Origin: an uncultured Erysipelotrichaceae bacterium
GTDB taxonomy: Bacteria > Bacillota_I > Bacilli_A > Erysipelotrichales > Erysipelotrichaceae
Length of the DNA stretch: 8,904 nucleotides
Assembly (NCBI GenBank): GCA_937902945.1
Contig: CALEMD010000098.1
Coordinates: 1-8,904, forward strand
Direction of reading: 5' to 3'
In this document: in pieces, positions 1 to 5,624 of the stretch
Position numbering within the stretch: the stretch's first letter is position 1
Layout of the letters: every line of letters begins with the position of its first letter
The notes under the pieces: model-generated
Told to the model about the DNA's origin: nothing
The model's database searches: none
The model's input: only the letters and a program-made list of their open reading frames with translations
Made by a program: the position numbers and the translations under genes

Positions 1-32
1 CGATCATTACGTCGCTTTTGAATTCTTGTCCT

Positions 33-137
33 TTATTTAGCTGTCAAAGACCCGACAGGTGCAACAATCTTTTGAAGCAGGTCATCATCCATCAGAGTTC
101 TGAAACATTCAACACTTGACTGTGTTAATATATTCAT
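33..137 (-). CDS. Possible 34-residue peptide, unrecognised
   Basis: A short reading frame runs from an ATG at 137-135 to a TAA at 35-33. The peptide begins MNILTQSSVEC and continues with an acidic stretch (MDDDLLQKIV) before ending SLTAK. I do not recognise it. The only ribosome-site candidate is a weak AAAGAGAG about a dozen bases upstream. A possible promoter lies further upstream on the same strand: TTGAAA, an 18-bp gap, then TAAAAT. It would be divergent from the GGDEF gene that starts at 326. The acidic middle faintly recalls leaders of exported or modified peptides, but no double-glycine site or cysteine-rich core follows. It may be chance or the remnant of a larger gene. Confidence 0.18.
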   Translation of the reverse strand: MNILTQSSVECFRTLMDDDLLQKIVAPVGSLTAK

Positions 138-253
138 GGCGGTACTCTCTTTCTGTGTTGTGCAAAACTATTTTAGAGAATATCGCTTTCGTCTTTCAAG
201 AAGGATCTTACTTATTCCGCAATCAGTTTACACGATCTCTTTCAACTGATATT

Positions 254-283
254 TTATCAGGCCTTCCATCATTATGCTATAAT
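254..283 (+). promoter_or_regulatory. Promoter of the first GGDEF gene
   Basis: A perfect -10 box TATAAT (278-283) is preceded by TGC, giving an extended -10 (TGCTATAAT). A -35-like TTATCA (254-259) lies 18 bp upstream and matches TTGACA at four of six positions. The predicted transcript start is near 290, leaving a leader of about 36 nt that contains the ribosome site GGAG (314-317). Confidence 0.7.
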
Positions 284-325
284 TGGTTTAATAATCAGAT
301 ACTTTGCCGAATCGGAGAAATTAGT

Positions 326-1474
326 ATGTTTTCTGTAGCATATCTTTGCATTTGTATATATTGCATGCTCCAGCTGGGACTTCTCATCATGATGGAAAAA
401 CGTCGCCGCAATGCACGGACCGGGAATGAAAGATACTTCATACATATGCTCGTCATCACGTTGTTTTCTTTTGTCGCGGATATCATGAGCAGCTTCAATT
501 CCGTACCTGATTGGTTTTTCCCCTTCTCAGTTGCCGGCGTTTATGCCGAGATTATCTTTAGCACGGCGCTCATTCCGATTTTTTACCGCTACATATGCAC
601 ACAGATTTCCGGACTGAATGCGTCATTAAAGCGGAACCTGTATCTCGTTCTTTTGAGTTTAACCTTACTGTGCGCGGCGACGGTCGTGTCAACGGCTTTT
701 ACAAGACAGATTTTCTATTTTGACAGCGCCCGTGTTTACCACCGCGGCCCGCTCTTATTCATACCAATGTCCATGCAATTAATTATGATGCTTATTATTG
801 AAGGTTTCCTGATCAGCCAGAGGCAAAAAATCGAAGCGAATTACTTTAGGTCGCTGATACTCTTTCTTCTTGCGCCGCTTATAGGATGGGCGCTGCAGCT
901 TTTCATATTCGGGCTTCCGTTCTCACTGCTCGGCATTACTCTTGCGTCGTTGATCCTGTTCACGAATATCCAGAACCGCAATAATGACAAGGATTATCTG
1001 ACCGGAGCCTTTACCCGACAAATACTCGATAGCTATATGCAGCATAAGATTGATGCCTCTACAAATCAAAGAACGTTCTCCGCGATTTTACTCGATATAG
1101 ACGATTTCAAATCCATTAATGACCGTTTCGGCCACTTCGAAGGTGATATTGCACTGAGGAATGCTGTTCGCGTTCTGCGTGAATCTGTAGGATGCAGCGA
1201 TTTTGTCGCAAGATACGGCGGGGACGAGTTCTGTATTATTCTTGAAAGCGATGATTTCAGGATGGTTGAAGAAACAATACATCGAATTAACAGTAATCTT
1301 TCCGATTTCAACCGGAGCGAAAACAAACCATACAAACTTAGCTTCAGTTTAGGCCATGCGGTGTATCACCTCTCTATGGGAAGAACAGCGGAATCATTTT
1401 TCAGAGTAATCGATCAGAAGATGTATGCGCAAAAGAATTCCCGCAAGGTTGAGGCCACCGTCAGTCAAGAGTAA
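326..1474 (+). CDS. Membrane-anchored diguanylate cyclase (GGDEF protein)
   Basis: This is a predicted inner-membrane enzyme making cyclic di-GMP from two GTP. Residues 1-215 form a multi-span membrane region of about seven hydrophobic segments, probably a sensor. A C-terminal GGDEF domain follows from about residue 221. Its hallmarks are present: DYLTG (223-227), the metal-binding segment with D257 and the DDFKSINDRFGH run, and an intact GGDEF (298-302) after RY. The product-inhibition site (RxxD upstream of GGDEF) is missing: GCSD stands there, so feedback inhibition through that site is unlikely. I chose the ATG at 326, giving 382 residues, because GGAG sits 8 nt upstream and an extended -10 promoter lies at 278. 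The frame is open back to 116, but that earlier ATG would precede the promoter. Arginine codons here use CGC/CGT/CGG more than the AGA-rich genes to the right, a mild hint of different origin. What the sensor detects is unknown. Confidence 0.93.
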   Translation: MFSVAYLCICIYCMLQLGLLIMMEKRRRNARTGNERYFIHMLVITLFSFVADIMSSFNSVPDWFFPFSVAGVYAEIIFSTALIPIFYRYICTQISGLNASLKRNLYLVLLSLTLLCAATVVSTAFTRQIFYFDSARVYHRGPLLFIPMSMQLIMMLIIEGFLISQRQKIEANYFRSLILFLLAPLIGWALQLFIFGLPFSLLGITLASLILFTNIQNRNNDKDYLTGAFTRQILDSYMQHKIDASTNQRTFSAILLDIDDFKSINDRFGHFEGDIALRNAVRVLRESVGCSDFVARYGGDEFCIILESDDFRMVEETIHRINSNLSDFNRSENKPYKLSFSLGHAVYHLSMGRTAESFFRVIDQKMYAQKNSRKVEATVSQE

Positions 1475-1482
1475 CATCTTCC

Positions 1483-1513
1483 AGTAGCGGGGACGTGCGA
1501 ACACTCCGCTACT
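1483..1513. repeat. Inverted repeat just after the first GGDEF stop
   Basis: AGTAGCGG (1483-1490) and CCGCTACT (1506-1513) form a perfect 8-bp stem with a 15-nt loop, starting 8 nt after the stop codon. No T-run follows on either strand, so it is not a standard terminator. It may instead protect the mRNA 3' end. Bases in the loop can also pair with the first T-arm-like repeat (1519-1526), which would make a pseudoknot. Confidence 0.55.
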
Positions 1514-1820
1514 CACACGGTTCACATCCTTCCCTTGCCTGCCGTACGGTAAGATCAAAATGTGTTTGCGATGGCCCCAAATATACTCCTGAAAAAACCT
1601 TTGAAATGATCAAAAGTTTCGAACCAGACCCAGCGAGTGGTTCGCATCTACAGACAAAGCTTACATCGATAACCAGTCAAACGATGCTCTATAAACCGGC
1701 AACACAGAATGGTCAAAACGTTAAGCTTGCAATTGTGTCAAACGCTTATCTTAAAGTGTGGAAAAACGACATATTGTGATAATACTGAGCAGCCTTTCTG
1801 CAATTCCTGAGATTCTCAAT

Positions 1821-1858
1821 TGCGAACCGCGCGCGGTCTTTCCGTTGCGTGGTTCGCA
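1821..1858. repeat. Strong RNA-type hairpin
   Basis: TGCGAACCGCGCG (1821-1833) pairs with 1846-1858 over 13 bp, including two G-U pairs. The stem continues as CGG/CCG (1834-1836 with 1842-1844) past a one-base bulge to a five-base loop, TCTTT. No T-run follows, so it is not a terminator. A smaller competing hairpin, GCAATT (1800-1805) with AATTGC (1818-1823), shares bases 1821-1823 with it. Confidence 0.6.
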
Positions 1859-1892
1859 TCCCCGTCCGAAAACGGCTGATTTTGAGGACAAG

Positions 1893-1915
1893 AAAAAGGG
1901 CCCGCTTTGCGGGCC
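1893..1915 (-). terminator. Terminator-like hairpin on the minus strand
   Basis: GGCCCGC (1899-1905) and GCGGGCC (1909-1915) form a perfect 7-bp GC-rich stem with a 3-nt loop. Read on the minus strand it is followed by C and then TTTTT (1897-1893), as in an intrinsic terminator. No minus-strand gene is visible just upstream. It may stop antisense transcription arriving through the tRNA-like fragment, or be part of the repeat family, since its 3' arm is also the partner of the last 10-mer. Confidence 0.5.
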
Positions 1916-1917
1916 AC

Positions 1918-1978
1918 TCGGGAGAGCGTTCGGTTCGCATCCGAAAGGTCAGGAGTTCGAGCCTCCCCAGCTCCACCA
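1918..1978 (+). pseudogene. tRNA-Ala(CGC)-like 3' fragment
   Basis: From the D-loop onward this reads as a tRNA. The D-stem 3' arm GAGC is at 1924-1927. The anticodon stem TTCGG/CCGAA (1929-1933, 1941-1945) encloses the loop TTCGCAT, giving anticodon CGC (1936-1938), which reads the alanine codon GCG. The variable loop is AGGTC, and the T-arm AGGAG-TTCGAGC-CTCCC has one A-C mismatch. The acceptor 3' strand is CAGCTCC, followed by discriminator A and an encoded CCA. The 5' side fails: no GGAGCTG-like strand lies upstream, and the expected D-stem 5' arm is replaced by the GC hairpin at 1899-1915. I read this as a tRNA whose 5' part has been lost or displaced, for example an attachment-site copy left by integration. 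A functional but strongly atypical tRNA is less likely. Confidence 0.65.
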
Positions 1979-1998
1979 TTCAATTGGATATACAGTTG

Positions 1999-2029
1999 GC
2001 TCCCTGTTCATATGAACAGGGAGCTTTTT
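1999..2029 (+). terminator. Intrinsic terminator after the tRNA-like fragment
   Basis: Bases 1999-2024 are a perfect 26-bp palindrome whose arms are GCTCCCTGTTCAT and its complement, followed directly by TTTTT (2025-2029). It starts 20 nt after the CCA end, where the terminator of a tRNA gene would sit. It also insulates the second GGDEF gene from upstream transcription. Confidence 0.92.
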
Positions 2030-2089
2030 CATTCTTCTGCTTTGCAAAAAGATACGTTATACTTTCTTCAGTGTGGGAGCCTTTCATTC

Positions 2090-3226
2090 ATGAAAAACAT
2101 TCTGTATTACGGATTAAGCAGTACTGATTTCAATAAATGCAGCAGTCAGATTTCTGACAGCAAGAAGACTCTGAATCAGACACTTTCCGGTATCAGCTAT
2201 CTATGCATTACAGCTCTGTGGATTGTGTCACAGTTTTTTGAACAGCTGCAGAATTTCCGAATTGTCTATGGCATCTTCTCGTGTGTGTTTCTGACGCTGT
2301 TTCTTATAAGCAAGTACAAAAGCAGTCTTCATCCGACGATACTCATGTATACTGTCTGCTGCTGTTTATGCCTGTTTGGCATGATGCTGGCTTTCTCTTA
2401 TCCAACTGAGAAACCAACCATCATACACCTAGCATTTGTCGTACTTCCGCTGGTGTTTATTGACACCCCTATTCACGCACTGATCTATACCTGCTGCATG
2501 GCTATTGCATATATGCTTCTTGGTTCTCAGTTCCAGCCTGAGCATCTGAGATTTGCTGAACTGTTCAACACCATCGTATTGTTCTTTGTTGCAAATATCA
2601 TGCATTGGATCATTAACAAAGGACGCTGTGAAGGATATCTGGCAAGAGTCACTAGAGATGAAGCCATTGAAACACTGAAGCAGGCACAAAGTGAACTGAT
2701 GCATATCTCTGTTACAGATTCTCTGACAAGACTGAATAATCGCAGAAAACTCTTTGAAACCCTTTCTGCCATTCAGCTTTGCCAAGTACCTCGGCCGATT
2801 GCTGTATTCATGATTGATATTGATTACTTCAAAGAAGTCAATGACAGATATGGACATGGAGCAGGAGACAGATACCTGGAACAGATTGGAAAAGAGCTTT
2901 CTGAACTGGGAATAGCAGATTGTTTTACAGCCTATAGGTACTGAGGAGAAGAGTTTGCTGCATTTATGCATGGCGGCAGTTCACAATCTGCTGCACAGAC
3001 AGCAGAGGCCATACGTCTTGCGGCTTCTGCAATTGATATTGGACAGGCAGAGCCTGTGACCGTCAGTATCGGCTATGTCATATGCGACAATCCGAAGATT
3101 GACAACTATGAGAAATGGATTGACTGTGCTGACGAAGCCGTTTATGAAGCAAAGCACCAAGGACGCAATCGTGCAGTCTGCTGGAATGATATGAATCACA
3201 CAGCAAAAGGAGATCATTCAAAATAA
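2090..3226 (+). pseudogene. Second membrane GGDEF gene, broken by in-frame TGA at the active site
   Basis: The frame encodes a 378-codon membrane GGDEF protein with a TGA at codon 285 (2942-2944). I start it at the ATG at 2090, with GGGAG (2075-2079) 10 nt upstream and a weak TATACT at 2058. The hydrophobic region (residues about 34-175) holds five or six spans. A short helical linker leads to a GGDEF domain with DSLTRLNNRR (210-219), the MIDIDYFKEVNDRYGHG segment with D243, and then AYRY, stop, GEEF. The stop stands exactly where the first glycine of GGEEF should be. One change, GGA to TGA, explains it. The frame then stays open and GGDEF-like to the TAA at 3224-3226. A truncated 284-residue product would lack the catalytic loop, and the tail from the ATG at 2966 cannot be an enzyme alone. 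Either the gene is freshly dead or this base is a sequencing error. The RxxD inhibitory site is not recognisable. Confidence 0.9.
3206..3225 (+). promoter_or_regulatory. Ribosome site pointing at an ATA codon
   Basis: AAAGGAGAT (3206-3214) is the only good ribosome site for the ASCH gene. It stands 10 nt before ATA (3223-3225) but 25 nt before the first in-frame ATG (3238). From ATA the frame reads INAEQMWKQF, a natural-looking N-terminus for this family if the first residue is Met. ATA overlaps the GGDEF stop as ATAA, the same geometry as the ATGA overlaps elsewhere in this window. Confidence 0.6.
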
Positions 3227-3237
3227 ATGCTGAGCAG

Positions 3238-3669
3238 ATGTGGAAACAGTTCTCAGAAGAAAACCATATGGATGCGCATTATGATGCGTGGGCTTTCTGC
3301 GGTGGCGGAGAAGTTGGAGACAGGCTTGCCGGTCTCGTTATGAAAGGAATCAAGACAGCCACTGCAAGTGCGTATATTTCCTACCAGACAGAAAATGAAG
3401 ATATACCGAAGGCAGGCAGTTACAGTGTCATCCTTCTTGATAATAACGAAGCTGTCTGCATCATTCAGACCACAGATGTCTCTTTAGTCCCTTTCAATCA
3501 GGTTTCAGCAGAACATGCCTATCTAGAAGGTGAAGGAGACAGAGATCTAGCATACTGGCGCAGAGTCCACAAAGCGGCATTCACACCTGATTATCAGGAA
3601 GCAGGAAAAGAATTTGATGAAAATGGGCTGGTTGTACTGGAACGATTTCAAATCGTATACCGCCCTTAA
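3238..3669 (+). CDS. ASCH-domain protein (YhfF-like)
   Basis: This is a small soluble protein of 143 residues from this ATG, or 148 if translation starts at the ATA at 3223. The ASCH fold is a PUA-like beta-barrel expected to bind RNA or nucleotides; the exact substrate is not known for this subfamily. Visible family features are AWAFCGGGEVGDRLAGLVMKG near residues 18-38, followed by KTATASAY. A barrel strand region (PKAGSYSVILLDN, then VCIIQTTDVSLVPF) follows, and the C-terminal block has GDRDLAYWRRVHKAAF and FDENGLVVLERFQIVY. The frame is intact and ends in TAA. It lies directly behind the broken GGDEF gene, with the good ribosome site inside that gene's end, so the two were probably translationally coupled. 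Starting at the ATG at 3238 leaves it without a properly spaced ribosome site, so expression may be reduced. No clear terminator follows before the asnB promoter. Confidence 0.9.
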   Translation: MWKQFSEENHMDAHYDAWAFCGGGEVGDRLAGLVMKGIKTATASAYISYQTENEDIPKAGSYSVILLDNNEAVCIIQTTDVSLVPFNQVSAEHAYLEGEGDRDLAYWRRVHKAAFTPDYQEAGKEFDENGLVVLERFQIVYRP

Positions 3670-3703
3670 CGATGTAACTTTATTCATAATTTTCAGAAAA
3701 TTG

Positions 3704-3732
3704 TTGACACTCTTTCATTTTAGATTTACGAT
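3704..3732 (+). promoter_or_regulatory. Promoter of the asnB T-box transcript
   Basis: A perfect -35 box TTGACA (3704-3709) and a -10 box TACGAT (3727-3732, four of six matches) are separated by 17 bp. Transcription should start near 3739, a few bases before the first conserved T-box element. Confidence 0.85.
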
Positions 3733-3740
3733 CTTACCAT

Positions 3741-3992
3741 CAGCAAAGACAAGGAAAAGTAATCGGACAGGCTCCTACAGTGAACAGGGAAAAGTGCAAA
3801 CCCTGCGGCAGAATCCGATGAACGAACACCTTTGAGCCGCGGATTGAAATACAGTAGATACCGCCGGACGCAGACCGTTACCTGACTGCTTATTAATGAT
3901 TGTTAATAAAAGAGATCGGTTAATTCCGGTAATCTGGGTGGTACCGCGGAGCACAGTCCTTCGTCCCTATGGGATTAGGACTGTTTTATTTT
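3741..3992 (+). promoter_or_regulatory. T-box riboswitch, asparagine-specific, controlling asnB
   Basis: This leader senses uncharged tRNA-Asn and lets transcription continue when asparagine is short. In Stem I, AAGG (3751-3754) pairs with CCTT (3829-3832), and ATCGGA (3762-3767) pairs with TCCGAT (3814-3819). Between them lies the specifier loop: AGTA (3758-3761) opposite GAACGAACA (3820-3828). The specifier codon is AAC (Asn), best placed at 3825-3827 and followed by A; a second AAC is at 3821-3823. The distal stem is CAGGG/CCCTG (3785-3789, 3801-3805). The T-box core TGGGTGGTACCGCG (3935-3948) and the conserved CGTCCCT (3962-3968) allow the antiterminator, with GGG pairing CCC. The tRNA-binding bases are TGGT (3939-3942). 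The U pairs with discriminator A, or by wobble with the G usual in bacterial tRNA-Asn. The AsnB identity of the next gene confirms the specificity. Confidence 0.95.
3953..3992 (+). terminator. T-box-controlled terminator before asnB
   Basis: ACAGTCCT (3953-3960) pairs with AGGACTGT (3977-3984). An inner TCCC/GGGA (3964-3967, 3971-3974) extends the stem, and a T-rich run to 3992 follows. Its 5' arm contains the CGTCCCT that the antiterminator uses instead, so the two folds exclude each other. Confidence 0.93.
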
Positions 3993-4006
3993 CCGGAGGT
4001 GCGCTT

Positions 4007-5587
4007 ATGTGCGGATTGCTTGTTTCTACTGATTCAATGATTGATTCAAATGCTTTTCAAAAGGGACTGAAAACACTGAAAGACAGAGGACCGGATATGC
4101 AGAGAATTGAAGTTCTCGGCTCCGGTATCATGGCTTTTGAAAGACTTGCTATTATGGGACTGAATGAAGAAGGAATGCAGCCATTTCATCTGAAAGATTC
4201 AGCTGTGGTATGCAATGGAGAACTGTATGGATATAGGCCCCTCAAAGAAGAACTGAAGAAGGACTATGATTTCATTTCTGATTCAGACTGCGAACTGCTG
4301 CTTCCATTGTTTGACAGATACGGAACAGACATGTTCAGAATGCTGGATGCCGAATTTGCACTCGTTCTGTATGATGCAGAAACCGGCAGTTTCATTGCCG
4401 GCCGTGATCCAATCGGCATCAGGCCTTTGTTCTATGGATATACCCATAACAATAAGATCGCATTCGGTTCTCTAGCAGAATCGCTGATGCCTTTCTGTAC
4501 GGATATCCATCCTTTCCCGCCAGGATACTATTACAAAGATGGGAAATTTATTTCCTATGCAAAAATAGAAGAAACCAATGCAGTGATGCATGACTCACTT
4601 GAAGAAACATGCAGCCGAATACATGATCTATTGATTGATGGAGTTGTCAAAAGAATGGATGCCGATGCCCCTGTCGGATATCTTTTAAGCGGAGGACTGG
4701 ATTCCTCACTGGTATGTGCTATAGCACAGAAGCACTCATCTAAACCGATCAGAACATTTGCCATAGGCATGGATACAGATGCCATTGATTTGAAATATGC
4801 AAAAGAAACTGCCGATTATATTCACAGTGATCATCATGAAATAATCATCAATAAAGAGGATGTCCTTTCAGCAATCAAACCTGTCATACAAATACTTGGC
4901 ACATGGGACATTACAACTATCCGTGCTTCCATCGGCATGTATCTATTATGCAAGGCAATTCATCAGACAACCGATATCCATGTTCTTTTCACCGGAGAAA
5001 TATCTGATGAACTGTTTGGCTATAAATATACAGACTTTGCGCCTGACGCTGACAGTTTCCAGAATGAGGCAATGAAACGCATCCACGAATTGTATATGTA
5101 TGATGTGCTGCGTGCAGACAGATGCATATCAAGCAACTCCATGGAAGGCCGTGTTCCATTCGGCGATCTTGCATTTGTCCGCTATGTCATGTCCATTGAT
5201 CCAAGTATGAAAATGAATACATATCATATGGGCAAGTATCTTCTGCGCCATGCCTTTGAATCAGATGAACTTCTTCCAGCTGATATACTGTTCCGTGATA
5301 AAGCCGCTTTCAGTGATGCAGTAGGACACTCCCTCGCAGATGATATAAAGGCTTATGCAGAAGAACAGTATTCTGATGCGGATTTTCAAGAACGCTGTCA
5401 GATATACGATTACTGCCGTCCATATACAAAAGAATCTCTGCTTTACAGAGATATCTTCGAATCATACTATGCAGGCATGGCTGATATGATTAAGGATTTC
5501 TGGCTTCCGAATCAGAACTGGGAAGGATGCAGCATCAAGGATCCTTCAGCTAGATATCTATCCAACTACGGTGCGAGCGGTATATAA
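4007..5587 (+). CDS. asnB: Asparagine synthetase, glutamine-hydrolysing
   Basis: A cytoplasmic enzyme making asparagine from aspartate, glutamine and ATP. The 526 residues begin MCG: after Met removal, Cys2 is the nucleophile of the class II glutaminase domain (residues 1 to about 180). That domain has RGPD (27-30), FERLAIMG (44-51), CNGELYGYRPLKEEL (69-83; usual family form NGEIYN), and the RDPIGIRPLFYG block (133-144). The synthetase domain carries the ATP pyrophosphatase loop SGGLDSS (228-234), TFAIGM (250-255), a GEISDELFGY segment (330-339) and EGRVPFGD (380-387). The length fits the shorter AsnB type of about 525-555 residues. The start is fixed by Cys2 and by GGAGG (3995-3999) 7 nt upstream. 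An earlier in-frame ATG at 3896 lies inside the T-box and is not used. It is transcribed alone under T-box control and faces the HU gene across a shared terminator hairpin. Confidence 0.97.
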   Translation: MCGLLVSTDSMIDSNAFQKGLKTLKDRGPDMQRIEVLGSGIMAFERLAIMGLNEEGMQPFHLKDSAVVCNGELYGYRPLKEELKKDYDFISDSDCELLLPLFDRYGTDMFRMLDAEFALVLYDAETGSFIAGRDPIGIRPLFYGYTHNNKIAFGSLAESLMPFCTDIHPFPPGYYYKDGKFISYAKIEETNAVMHDSLEETCSRIHDLLIDGVVKRMDADAPVGYLLSGGLDSSLVCAIAQKHSSKPIRTFAIGMDTDAIDLKYAKETADYIHSDHHEIIINKEDVLSAIKPVIQILGTWDITTIRASIGMYLLCKAIHQTTDIHVLFTGEISDELFGYKYTDFAPDADSFQNEAMKRIHELYMYDVLRADRCISSNSMEGRVPFGDLAFVRYVMSIDPSMKMNTYHMGKYLLRHAFESDELLPADILFRDKAAFSDAVGHSLADDIKAYAEEQYSDADFQERCQIYDYCRPYTKESLLYRDIFESYYAGMADMIKDFWLPNQNWEGCSIKDPSARYLSNYGASGI

Positions 5588-5609
5588 AAGGAACGCCTTA
5601 TGGCGTTCC
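5580..5609 (-). terminator. Terminator of HU, facing asnB
   Basis: GGAACGCC (5590-5597) and GGCGTTCC (5602-5609) form a perfect 8-bp stem with a 4-nt loop. Read on the minus strand it is followed by TTTTATATA, a good U-tract, 15 nt beyond the HU stop. On the plus strand it begins 2 nt after the asnB stop but no T-run follows, so for asnB it is at best a weak terminator or a 3'-end protector. Confidence 0.85.
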
Positions 5610-5624
5610 ACGATGACTTAGTAA

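Larger units (their letters stand above)
1496..1941 (+). repeat. Four dispersed copies of a T-arm-like 10-mer with pairing partners
   Basis: GGTTCGCATC occurs at 1639-1648, 1851-1860 and 1932-1941, and the variant GGTTCACATC at 1519-1528. Each has an upstream partner: TGCGAACA (1496-1503, imperfect), CGAACCA (1620-1626, pairs with TGGTTCG at 1638-1644), TGCGAACC (1821-1828, perfect) and TGCGGGCC (1908-1915, all eight pairs if two G-U are allowed). The 10-mer resembles the tRNA T-loop consensus GGTTCGAATCC. The last copy lies in the anticodon arm of the tRNA-like fragment. Spacing is irregular (120, 212 and 81 nt), so this is not a CRISPR array. Function is unknown. Confidence 0.6.
1475..2089. 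other. 615-bp stretch without a convincing gene, rich in RNA-like structure
   Basis: No open frame here looks like a protein gene. Short frames exist, but they read through repeats and a tRNA-like sequence, giving recurrent Gly-Ser-His peptides, and they lack ribosome sites. The stretch holds a hairpin just after the first GGDEF stop, four T-arm-like 10-mers with pairing partners, a strong hairpin at 1821-1858, a minus-strand terminator-like hairpin, a tRNA-Ala-like 3' fragment and a strong plus-strand terminator. A weak promoter for the second GGDEF gene (TATACT at 2058-2063, no good -35) closes it. Confidence 0.75.

Noticed and set aside
116..325. N-terminal extension of the first GGDEF protein to the ATG at 116
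   Set aside because: It would begin upstream of the extended -10 promoter and has no ribosome site; the ATG at 326 has GGAG at the right distance and starts at the membrane region.
1495..1779. 94-codon plus-strand open frame
   Set aside because: It reads through the paired 10-mers (Gly-Ser-His twice), has no ribosome site, and its start lies in a hairpin loop; no protein-like features.
1519..1941. CRISPR array made of the GGTTCGCATC repeats
   Set aside because: Repeats are only 10 bp, spacings are irregular (120, 212 and 81) and no cas gene is present.
1746..2127. Several overlapping short frames on both strands over the tRNA-like fragment
   Set aside because: They are translations of the tRNA fragment, repeats and terminator; such spurious peptides are common over tRNA genes.
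2942..2944. TGA read as glycine or another amino acid (alternative code)
   Set aside because: The HAD and amidase genes use TGA as stop in ATGA overlaps, so the standard code applies; a nonsense mutation is simpler.
2429..2971. 180-codon minus-strand open frame opposite the second GGDEF gene
   Set aside because: It is antisense to an obvious GGDEF frame, has no domain-like sequence, and is cysteine- and serine-rich as expected of a shadow frame.
3690..3703. AATTTTC/GAAAATT-type dyad as a terminator of the ASCH gene
   Set aside because: The stem is almost purely A-T with a 3-nt loop and no T-run follows; it more likely reflects AT-rich promoter-flanking DNA.
3896..4006. N-terminal extension of AsnB to the ATG at 3896
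   Set aside because: It lies inside the T-box leader and would bury the catalytic Cys, which must follow the initiator Met.
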